A stretch of 21,323 bases of DNA. It comes from Porphyromonadaceae bacterium UBA7332. Lineage in GTDB: Bacteria; Bacteroidota; Bacteroidia; Bacteroidales; UBA7332. The notes beneath the pieces were generated by a model. The model was given only the letters and a program-made list of their open reading frames with translations, made no database searches and was not told the DNA's origin. The DNA lies in NCBI GenBank assembly GCA_002471225.1, contig DKPO01000011.1:1-21323 (forward strand), given 5' to 3'. Each line of letters begins with the position of its first letter. Within the stretch, counting starts at the first letter, position 1. Position numbers and translations under genes: made by a program. Positions 1 to 9,200 of this stretch are shown here, in pieces.

Positions 1-1271
1 TAGATTGCTTCTTTGCTGACAACCACCCCATCTTTCTTCCACGCTACAAAGGAGTAGCCCGTATTCGGTATCGCTTTCAAAGTTGCTTCCGAGCCGTAGG
101 TAAAGTTACCTAATCCTTCCACTAAGCCGTTCGTTGCAGATGCAGTAACGGGATATAAGAACTCCATATCACGGGCAAATTCGCCAGTAATCTGAATCTG
201 GTTTTCCGCTAAAAAAGTAAACGAAGCCTGCTCCGACAACACACGTCCGTCAGCCATCCATTTGACAAACTTAAAACCATTCAAAGGCGTTGCCTTTAAA
301 TTCACCTCATCCCGATAATTAAACAGTCCGGAGCCCGAAACCGAGCCGGAGCCCAAGGCCTGAACCTCCACTTTAATTTTACGGATCCGGATTGTATTTG
401 AAGCCTCCGGAAGCGTCAGCTTTATCCCCTTATCCAACGACACAGTACTATTGCGGAAAACAATCCTCCGGGTAGCCTCTGTTGTCGGCTTATCCGTTTC
501 GACAGCCACAGTGAAAAGATCACCCGCTAAATTCCGAAACGGAAGATTACTCATAGACAGCGCTATAATCCGATAGCTATTTGCCCCGATCGGACGATAC
601 GTAAGCGTATGATCCTGTTTACGTCCGGTAAGCTGTATGGCATCCGTACCATTTGCCAGACGTGTACCTTTCGGCAAAATCAGATCGCATTGAAAAGCAA
701 TAACCGGATCAGAATGTGTCAATGCAACCCCCAGCTGACCGGCTTGACCAGGAGCCAGTTCCAGAGCCGGAAATTCAAATGCACCGTGCTCCTGTACCCG
801 GATTGTCGCTGGATTAACCAAAGGGGTCGTCTGCGACTTATCACTCCATACCAGTAAGGCATTACTGATTGAATAGGGATGTGTCGTCTTGTCAACAGAC
901 TTATCAATCGTCAATCCCACCGACAAGACCTCTCCGCTTCCCGAAGCGAAAGTTGCATTGCTGAATGAGGTTACCAGAATCCGATACAGACCGCTGCTCA
1001 GGCGATTGCATGAGACGGTATGAGTCGGATGATTACGACCCGATAAACGGACCTGATAATTCCCGCTGGTTTGTCCGATCTGAATACCCGGAGGTAATTG
1101 CAGATCGAACTGAAAACCAATCAGCGGAGAATCATTAAACAACGAAACAGGCAGCTCGGCAGTCGTTCCGGCACTTACCTGCAGATCCCTTAACTGAAAT
1201 CCCCCCTGTGCATGTATATAGCCGAACCCAATGAACAGCATCCAACATAAAATAAATATTCTTTGCTTCAT
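1..1271 (-). CDS. Exported protein with two cohesin-like domains and InlB-like repeats (partial, C-terminus outside window)
   Basis: I translated this frame by hand from the ATG at 1271 to the left edge; it has no stop, giving 423 codons with the 3' end missing. A Sec signal peptide covers residues 1-22 (MKQRIFILCWMLFIGFGYIHAQ region, ending in AQ). Two cohesin-like beta-sandwich domains follow at about 25-160 and 163-296. Both have the pattern 'GFQFDLQLPPG' / 'AFQCDLILPKG', then a loop with a SGR/TGRK turn, then a 'SFSNATFASGSG'-like strand. Two InlB/Flg_new-type beta repeats follow (about 298-366 and from 370), each with GSV/GLV, F-Y, TP and KFVKW or SFVAW positions. It starts 10 bases after the stop of the 645-residue cohesin gene, so the two are probably co-transcribed and translationally coupled. 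By analogy with that neighbour I expect a dockerin and a T9SS sorting domain beyond the edge, but they are not visible. It is probably a cell-surface protein; function unknown. Confidence 0.85.
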   Translation of the reverse strand, partial: MKQRIFILCWMLFIGFGYIHAQGGFQLRDLQVSAGTTAELPVSLFNDSPLIGFQFDLQLPPGIQIGQTSGNYQVRLSGRNHPTHTVSCNRLSSGLYRILVTSFSNATFASGSGEVLSVGLTIDKSVDKTTHPYSISNALLVWSDKSQTTPLVNPATIRVQEHGAFEFPALELAPGQAGQLGVALTHSDPVIAFQCDLILPKGTRLANGTDAIQLTGRKQDHTLTYRPIGANSYRIIALSMSNLPFRNLAGDLFTVAVETDKPTTEATRRIVFRNSTVSLDKGIKLTLPEASNTIRIRKIKVEVQALGSGSVSGSGLFNYRDEVNLKATPLNGFKFVKWMADGRVLSEQASFTFLAENQIQITGEFARDMEFLYPVTASATNGLVEGLGNFTYGSEATLKAIPNTGYSFVAWKKDGVVVSKEAI

Positions 1272-1276
1272 GAATT

Positions 1277-1283
1277 CTCCTTT
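1277..1283 (-). promoter_or_regulatory. Shine-Dalgarno-like site before the left-edge cohesin gene
   Basis: The minus strand reads TAAAGGAGAATTCATG. The sequence AAAGGAG sits 5 bases before the ATG at 1271 and overlaps the stop codon (1282-1284) of the upstream gene. Strong SD motifs are uncommon in Bacteroidota, so this one stands out. Together with the 10-base gap it supports the chosen start and translational coupling. Confidence 0.55.
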
Positions 1284-3219
1284 ATAATATAACCACTTTA
1301 CGTGTCAGGACAGTACTTGCATCTATACGAATGCGAACGAGATAGACTCCTTTCGGAAAATCGCTCACCGGAATTCGTAACGCTTTTGTTTCGCGGATTT
1401 TTGTTCCGCTCAGATTATACAATGCAACCGATTGCACCTCATCAACCCCCTGCACCATAAGCTGACGGTCTTTATAAAATACAACGATGTCATCGGCTTC
1501 CGTTTTACCTGCTGATGTCGGTATAATTTCGACCCGGCATGGAATCTCTACCCCTTTCGGTCCGATAAAAAGCACGTCATCGACTGATTCCAGCTGATTG
1601 ATTCCGAAAAGCTCCACCGATTCACCCGTAAGGTGTTCCGACAAAGCATACGCAATCACTCTTTTCTGACCTTTCTTCGTATAAAACGAAACCATCATCC
1701 CGGTATGATCCAATAATGACGAAAGATCACCCGTATAGGCAAAATCAAATCCTGCCAGCGGAACCTGCGAACGGAATATCAATTTATTATTCTCAGTCAC
1801 CAGTTCCGAAGTGCTTCGCTTAGAAGGATAAACCGGAATATAAGGAGGCTGTGCGAAAGCCAAATCCACGATACCTACTACATCCGCTACATTGATCACA
1901 TCAAAAGCCTGCGAAACATCTGCAGCATAGAAATGGAACGGTACTGTCGACTCCCTTTCAATAATATGATTAACGGTATGGGTGGCATCAAACACATCAA
2001 TCTGCATATCGCCATCTGCATCGCCCAGTAAAACAACACGTGCAGTCCACTCCTGATTTTCATTCAGCAAAGTCTCATAATGTTCCGACCTGCTGATCAG
2101 TTGTCCTGCCGATTCCCATCCGATAAAGCGGTAGCCCGGTTTAGCCTGAGCTGTCATAATCACTTTCGTTCCGGCTGCGTACACACCCTGACCACTATAA
2201 TTCAATGCATCAGGAAGGGATGGATTTATGGTCAGTGTCACTTTATCCGTCGTTTCCTGAACCGTCACAGCAGCAACTGCATCCAACGGACGATAAGACA
2301 CGCCGGCTACAGGCGCATCTAAGGTTATATCGGATACTTTCAGCGTGTAATCCGCAGAAGAAAGTGCTGCCGAGGCACGTAAACGAACCTGGAACAAGGC
2401 ACCTTCCGTACCTGAGAATGCCGCATTTTGTGTAGAATAAGCCAGAATAATAAAGCTCCCGTCTGCCTGCTTATTAAAAGCAATCTGATGGGATGATTTC
2501 TTACGCGAAGTCAGCGAGATCGCGTAATCCAACTCATTGTCCGCATTGTATGCTTTCACTACCTCAAACCCCTGCGGCAAAACCAGACGACACTGGAATG
2601 CCGATACGGGATCGGGGTTGATCAATGAGACCGGCATATCCAACTCGTCGCCCGCACGAACGGTCTGTGGATTGATCGCCATATAATTGACATCCGGAAT
2701 CCGGTTCACCTGAATATTCCCCGTTACTGCAGACGGATTAAATTCGACACCTCCCGTCGCTGCGGTCAAGATAATCTCCTTCAGTAAAACCGGAAGCGAC
2801 TGCGGTTGAACTGCTTCCGACACTTTCAGTTTCAGTTGTACGATTGCTCCGGAATTACCCGAAAAAGCCGCATTTTTTGTGGAGAAACTCAGGATAACAA
2901 ACGAACCATCCGCCTGCTTATTAAAAGACAAGGTATGTGAGCTCGTTTTACGATCGGTAAGCGTAATGGCATAGTCCATATCTCCATCGGTATTCGGTTC
3001 ACGCACTACAGTCACGCCCTCAGGCAGCGAAAGCTGAAATTGAAAAGCAGTGAGAGGCTGCGTATTGTTCAAATCAATATCACAAGTAATTGTCTCACCC
3101 GGATAGCACTGCCGGGAGCGGAACGAAAGTGTATTACCGTCACTCTGAGCCACGCCCTGAGCAAAAATACCGGGGAAAAGAATCAGAAAAAGAATCAGTA
3201 TATATTTAAATTGTGTCAT
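1282..3219 (-). CDS. T9SS-secreted protein with two cohesin-like domains and a dockerin
   Basis: A 645-residue exported protein. Signal peptide about 1-21 (hydrophobic ILILFLILFPGIF, then AQ). Two closely related cohesin-like domains lie at about 28-172 and 178-321; they share 'DYAI-LT-RK-SSH' and 'NKQADGSF-IL--ST-NAAFSG', which indicates a recent internal duplication. An InlB-like beta repeat follows at 325-396 (PGYRFIGW). A type I dockerin lies at 398-456; its first loop DADGDMQIDVFD is canonical and its second is degenerate. A further cohesin-like domain follows at about 475-567 (AGFDFAYTG). The end, about 578-645, is a T9SS type A sorting domain with YNLSGTKI, FPKGVYLVRI and a final basic-hydrophobic strand. 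I infer Sec export, T9SS translocation and surface attachment. It lies between the LRR giant and a second cohesin-like gene, so cohesin-dockerin pairing with the neighbours is a reasonable hypothesis. No catalytic domain is recognised. Confidence 0.88.
   Translation of the reverse strand: MTQFKYILILFLILFPGIFAQGVAQSDGNTLSFRSRQCYPGETITCDIDLNNTQPLTAFQFQLSLPEGVTVVREPNTDGDMDYAITLTDRKTSSHTLSFNKQADGSFVILSFSTKNAAFSGNSGAIVQLKLKVSEAVQPQSLPVLLKEIILTAATGGVEFNPSAVTGNIQVNRIPDVNYMAINPQTVRAGDELDMPVSLINPDPVSAFQCRLVLPQGFEVVKAYNADNELDYAISLTSRKKSSHQIAFNKQADGSFIILAYSTQNAAFSGTEGALFQVRLRASAALSSADYTLKVSDITLDAPVAGVSYRPLDAVAAVTVQETTDKVTLTINPSLPDALNYSGQGVYAAGTKVIMTAQAKPGYRFIGWESAGQLISRSEHYETLLNENQEWTARVVLLGDADGDMQIDVFDATHTVNHIIERESTVPFHFYAADVSQAFDVINVADVVGIVDLAFAQPPYIPVYPSKRSTSELVTENNKLIFRSQVPLAGFDFAYTGDLSSLLDHTGMMVSFYTKKGQKRVIAYALSEHLTGESVELFGINQLESVDDVLFIGPKGVEIPCRVEIIPTSAGKTEADDIVVFYKDRQLMVQGVDEVQSVALYNLSGTKIRETKALRIPVSDFPKGVYLVRIRIDASTVLTRKVVIL
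1285..1488 (-). other. T9SS type A C-terminal sorting domain (645-residue protein)
   Basis: Residues about 578-645. The pattern is that of the family: a beta strand, VALYNLSGTKI, a short variable strand, then FPKGVYLVRI and a last strand ending at the C-terminus (TRKVVIL). In known T9SS cargo this domain directs outer-membrane translocation and is removed during anchoring. Confidence 0.85.
1852..2028 (-). other. Dockerin type I domain with one degenerate calcium loop
   Basis: Residues about 398-456 of the 645-residue protein. Loop 1 has Asp/Asp/Asp/Asp at the calcium positions 1, 3, 5 and 12 (D400, D402, D404, D411). Loop 2 (about 434-445) has Asp, Ser, Ala and Asp there (D434, S436, A438, D445), so positions 3 and 5 no longer look like calcium ligands. 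The helix after loop 2 (VADVVGIVDL) is still dockerin-like. Confidence 0.7.
2257..2688 (-). repeat. Cohesin-like domain, second copy
   Basis: Residues about 178-321. The copy is collinear with the first (2704-3138) and shares long identical stretches such as NKQADGSF and NAAFSG. The assignment to the cohesin family rests on length (about 140 residues), the predicted all-beta pattern, the opening motif 'V-AGDELDMPVSLINPDPVSAFQ' and the presence of a dockerin in the same chain. Confidence 0.6.
2704..3138 (-). repeat. Cohesin-like domain, first copy
   Basis: Residues about 28-172. It has the opening 'PGETITCDIDLNNTQPLTAFQF' pattern typical of cohesin-like sandwiches. It is closely similar to the copy at 2257-2688 and more distantly similar to the two domains in the left-edge gene. 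Confidence 0.6.
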
Positions 3220-3231
3220 GCATTTAAAGTT

Positions 3232-3270
3232 TAAAAAGAAGATTGTTCACGCCTGTGTGCGTGAACAATC
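3232..3270 (-). terminator. Intrinsic terminator or attenuator after the LRR giant
   Basis: A perfect 12-base inverted repeat (gattgttcacgc at 3241-3252 and gcgtgaacaatc at 3259-3270) with a 6-base loop is followed on the minus strand by TTCTTTTT (3233-3240). It starts 17 bases after the giant gene's stop and sits 13 bases before the start of the 645-residue gene. It could stop most transcription or let part of it through to the two cohesin genes. Confidence 0.8.
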
Positions 3271-3287
3271 CATCCTGTTGTTTCCGA

Positions 3288-6200
3288 TTAACGTCTGTTT
3301 CCAAGAATCATTTTTGTACGTAACTCCTCTTTATCGGTTATAACACGAATGATATAGGTTGAGCGTCCAAAAGTATGTGTCTCAATTACCGCCTGAGTAG
3401 TTTGTTTTACCCGACGACCACCCAAATCATAGATTTCGATCATTTTTACCGGATCGGCTGACTCAATCTGTAATTGAGAACCGTTTTGCAGAATCCGGAT
3501 CGAATTTTCCGGAGACACTGCATCAAAGTCTCCTGTAAATGGTAATTCGCGGCCTTTACGATCTACAAACAGCGCCTCTTCAATCCGGGTACGTGTATCA
3601 ACACGGAATAGCGACTGGGTATCTGACAGCCCTTTGCCTGAAACGGTATAAGCCAATACGCTTTTTTTCCCATCCTTTTCATAAAGAGTCACATCAAAAC
3701 CGTCCAGATCAGGAAGAGCCTCTAAAGCACCTTCGTACGTAAATTCGAATCCGAATACAGGCTCCTGTGTCACAATCTCCAGCGTATTCCCGTTGCGGGA
3801 ACAACGAATCTCTCCGTTCACAGCTGTTTCATCCTCCGACTGAAGCTGGCGCGGATTTAATATCAGATCCACAATTGCCACGACATCCGAGATATTGACG
3901 CGACCATCCTGATTGATATCCGCAGCTTCGAATATAAAGGCTTGCGGATTTTTTCCGATAATATAATCAACCGTTGCCACGACATCCGAAATATTTACAC
4001 GATCATCGCCGTTTGCATCTCCCAATTGTGAAACAAACTGCTCGAAATGTGCCAGCAACTGAACCGATTGAATGGCCTTGAAGCTATAATTCGCTTCCTG
4101 GCTTACTTCGACGCCATTATTAGTCCATTTAATAAAACGGTATCCAAAATCAGGAGTCGCTTTTACAAGCACCGTTTCGCCATAAACTGCAATTCCCCCG
4201 CCGGAAACAGAACCTCCCTGAGCGGCCGAAGCCTGAATATTCATTTCAGATTCAATATCGAAGTTCACAACCAGATTACCCCTTTCAGCCGTAAAGCCTG
4301 TTGCCACGTATGTATTCCCTTGCAACTCGTGGGTTACATCTACGTTGTTATATAAAACTTTCATCGATCCGTTTTCGATTTCCGGATTGATCACAAAACG
4401 GATCTCTTCGTTCTCATCCAGATAAATCGTAGAGGCATCACGTAAGATAGCTCCTTTATCGGCTGTCTCTCTCTGAGATAACTTATAAGCCATTGGTTGT
4501 CCAAGTGTCTGGTCGTCTTCCTTAATTGCCGCAATGTATTCAACGGTACCTCCCTGAGAAACACCTACATCAATTGCCTTACGCATTTGAACAAATTGTC
4601 CCCACTGCTCGGCTGTCAGATACTGATAATAAGCTGCTGTAGGAATCGACAAGACACAGGAGCGGGTTTTCACACCTTCAAATACCTGGTCACTCATGGT
4701 TGCAGGAATCTGATTTTCGACCGATATATTCGCTAAAGCTGTACATCCTGCGAATGCACGCTCTCCGATATGCGACATCGCGACAGGCAGATTTACTGAA
4801 ATTAATGAACGACAGCCTCTGAAAGCATACGACCCGATCTGATTCAACTGACTACAATTACTGAAATCCAGTTTTGTCAGACGGTAATTATTCTCGAACG
4901 CATACCCTTCGATTGACTGAAGCGTTTGCGGGAAAACAACATTATCCAAACGGCTACAGCCCTGGAATGCATAATACTGGATTGTACGCAAAGCCGGAGG
5001 AAGTATAATTTCGGTCAGTGTCGAATCTGAGGCAAAACAATAGCCCGATATCGACTGTAGCTGAGCAGACTGTGAAAAATCGACTTTCTTAATATTCGTA
5101 CAGCCCTGGAATGCGTTCGAAGACAGGTTGGTCAATGCTTCGGAGAACTGAATCAATCCATTCAGATTACGGCATCCGTTGAATGCCTGATAACCAATCG
5201 TACGAACGCCTTTCGGGAAGTGAATATCCTGAGTCAGACGACTACAATATTCAAAGGCATGACTACCTATTTCGGTTAATGAAGCCGGAAGATCCACACG
5301 ATACAGATCTGAGCAATACTGGAATGCATAATCGCCGATGCGATCCACGCCCTGCGGGATGATCAATGTATCCTGTAACCCTTTACAATTCATAAAGGCA
5401 TTGTTTCCGATCTGACGTAAACCTTCCGGAAGCTGAATTGTCATCAGGATACGTTTGTCGCGGAAAGCTCCGTCCGGCAAATGAGTCACATCCGTTTTGG
5501 AAATATCCAGGTTGTACAACACCGTCATATTAGTACGAAGACCTCCGAAGTCTGTTTCATTCAATGTTCCGGTTACGGTCAGGTGAGTTACCGTTGCCGG
5601 TGATACTTTTGCCTGATCCATAATCTGCTGTGCCAGCTCACCTCCACGTTGTACATGCACTGTCACATGTCTTTCGCCGCCCAGCAGCGTATATTGTCCC
5701 CATTGCGGATGAGCCTCATAAGTAGCCAAAGCTGATTCGGGGACAAAGATTCCGATCAGCGATTCGCTGCTAAACACACTGCTGCCTAAGACAGGAGGTG
5801 TAGTCACGGAAACCTTACAGAATTTGAGGCTTGGTGCCTGAAAAGCCTGATCGCCGATGGTGGTTACGGACTCCGGTAGTACCAATGTCCCTGTCAGACC
5901 TGAGCCAGAGAATGCAGAATTCTCGATGGTTATCACGTTTGGCGGAAGTCCAATGTGACGTAAATCCGAACAAGAACCAAATATATTTTGCGCAAGCACC
6001 TTCAGTTCCTTCAGATTGGACAAATCCGCCGAAACCAAACGACTATTATAATTAAATGCTGAATTACCGATCTCTTTCACCGATGCGGGCAGACGTAAGG
6101 TGTCCATTCCGCAAGATGAGAAAGCATTTTCTCCAATACGTCTTAACAGGGCGCATTCTTCTAAATTAAGCTTCTGTAGGCGGTTATTCGAACTGAATGC

Positions 6201-9200
6201 ACCGTTGCCGATCTCAGTAAGTGTAACCGGCAATTTCACTTCTGTCAATTGCACACAATTATTTAAAACATACTGCTCTATATTTTTAAGTTGTGTCTGT
6301 GATAAATCGGCCGACTGTAATTTTGAACAGCCATCAAAGGCATTATTTCTTAACTCCTTCAATGCCGCAGGCAATACAACATGCGTAATTCCTGAATAAC
6401 AGAACGCCTCATAATCAATCGACTCCAATTTAGTCAGATCCGACCAGTTGATGGTATGCAGATTTGAAGCATGTCTGAACGCGTATGAACCAATCCGGCG
6501 TGTCTCTTTCGGCAGATAAACGGCAGTAAGTGTTTTCTTTCCTTGTGAGTAGTCTTTCGAAAAAGCTTGAGACGGAATTTCATCCGAGTAATAGAGCTCA
6601 GCACCCATGTTATTGCCGACACGAGCCTCACGCATATCCAATACGGACAATACCTCCATGCTATCGCGAAGGAACTCAAATTCATACAATCCGATTATCC
6701 CTTTAATCGTCAGTTCAGAAACCCCTTTTCGCTGATCGGCATTGATCAGCCTTTGTAATTGTCCCGACTGATTGGTCTGGATAACCAATACCGGACTGAC
6801 TTTATAGGATGCTTCGATTCGCATATCGGCAGAAACGGCGTCCGTCAGTAAATGGTTACCCTCAAGTTGATTCGACACATCGGTTCCATTTATTAATACA
6901 CGATCTATCAGGTAGCCTGATTCAGGAATAAACACAAATTTAGCCCGATCGCCCTCTTTCACCTTCACCGACGAAGTCTGAATTAATGGTGTATTGCAAT
7001 ATTCGATGCGTCCGTTACGACCCGCCCGGGTAGCAATGCGGTAGGTTTGACCCATTTCGGATTGCGGTACAAAACGGATCTGTAGTTCGGAGGCTTCCGT
7101 TACCGGTGGTGTCATATAAACCGAATCGAGCTGAAGAACACAACCCATTTGATTGAAACGGATCGTATCGGCTTCATATCCTGCCTCGGGAGTGATAATC
7201 AATGGTAACATCGAGCAACTATCCAGCGGCAAAGTTTCACCTGAAGTAAGTAAACGATCGCCCATTTTCACCCGACCTGATCCATCTATACGTATATGCA
7301 TACCAAATTTACGTAGTGCATACGCGACACGAACCGACGCTGAACGTGTCCCTGCGGGGATGGTTACCTCTGCAAGCTCTGACGATTGCAGTTCCTGATT
7401 TATCCACAAAGAGTCAATCACATATCCGGGATCCGGCAGTAAAGTGAAGGTGTAATCATTTTTCGTATCGAATAATACGGTCTGATCACTTAAACGATTT
7501 CCGTTCAACAACAATGAGCCGTTATTTCCGATTAATGTCTGAATACCCACTTCCTCTATTTTGGTAAACGTTGCCCAGATACTTGTCAAGCCGTATTTTT
7601 TAGCTGATCCTGTCGGAACATACAACACGGTACGGTTATAGTCGATACCCGAGAAGGTTGTCTCCTGAATCGATGGTGTGCGTGATGACAATACCACGAT
7701 TGTTTGAATCGGAGAATACGAGAACGCATAGCCATCTAAAGATAACCAATCCGAATTTGGCAGAATAATCTGTTTTAAATCACTACATGAGCTGAATGCA
7801 GATCCACCAATCGAATTTAATTTCTTGCACTCTGATAAGTCTAACTTTGTTAATCCTATGCCATTAAATGCATAAAAACCAATAGACTGAATATTTTTAC
7901 CCCAGTTAATCTCTGAAATTGACCGACAATCCTGAAATATATGTTCTGATATCGAAGTCAATCCTTCCGCAGCAGAGAAATCTGCTTTTGAAATTTTTGA
8001 GCACCCCTGAAATGCATACGAACCGATCGATGTTAACGAACGAGGGAAAATAAGCTCCCCGGAAAGATTCGAACATCCCTGAAATGCATTCGAACCAATA
8101 GACTGGATAGAGTCGGCAAAAGGGATAGTCTCCAACAGGCGACAGCTGTTAAAGGCTTTCTCTCCGATTGTACGAATACTGCGGGATGTCAACACACGCT
8201 TCAGTGTTGTTTTGCCATCAAACGCATTGGCCGGAATTGCTGTAACGTCACTTTTGCTCAGATCGACTTCAATCAGACTTGACATCGATTTATTCATAAT
8301 ACGGAAATCTTCCGCATTCAGATCACCTGTAACGGCAAGACTGAATATATCTGCCAGGGTGTGGCCTGCGGCTGTTAATGATGCTGCCAGCATCCCCGGA
8401 GCCGGAACATGAATCTGAACAGGCTTAGCATCCATACTGATACAATTATACCCCGACCAGACATTTGCAGTGCGGTAGGCTTCGACACTCTCACCCGGCA
8501 CAAACAACAAAGTAAGATTCGATCCGAAAATACCTGACGTCAATACCGGCGGTACGATTGGCAGGACTTTCGCATCAATCATATTTTCACACATGCCGAA
8601 TGCCTGATAACCAATCGAAGTCACCGACTGTGGAATCGTAACCGTCGAAAGACGATTACAACCTTCGAAAGCATGTTGCCCAATATTTCTTAAACGAGGC
8701 AATAACTCCAATGAAACAGTTTCCAATGCTGGACAGGATTGAAATGCATAGCTCCCTATTGATTGTAATTTTTCAAGTTCATCCCAGTTTACATCGGCAA
8801 GATTCGTACAATTATAGAATGCGTTAGATCCAATTGAATCAAGTGAGACAGGCAACAAAACCGTTTTTAATGTACTCTTCTCCCGTAATGCATCTGAAGG
8901 AAGATAACGAGGGATCGATTGATAGCTTACCTGCGTTTGAGCCATATCCAGTTTTTGCAGAGCTGCCAGCTGATGTCTGATAAAATAGAAATCCGACTCA
9001 TTTAACTCTCCGGTCAGACGTAAATCTTTCACAACCTGATATTGATGCGAAAGAAGCATTGATTGTAAAGTTCCTGCAGTAGAAAGATGCACAGAAACGA
9101 CAGGATCTACATCGAACAGGATCTCTAACTGAGATGTTTGTGTCAATGCAGGCAGTGTCAATTGATTTTCCTGAAGCTGACTTACCAGCTCTTCGCCATT

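Noticed and set aside
609..857. Plus-strand open frame, and many similar plus-strand frames of 60-124 codons across the window
   Set aside because: They lie opposite well-supported minus-strand genes, have no recognisable domains or starts, and read as antisense shadows.
719..907. Small minus-strand open frame inside the left-edge gene
   Set aside because: It is out of frame with the continuous 423-codon cohesin-like reading frame, which has signal peptide and domain support.
6434..6685. Minus-strand open frame of 83 codons inside the LRR giant
   Set aside because: Out-of-frame shadow of the LRR coding sequence; the giant reads without interruption across it.
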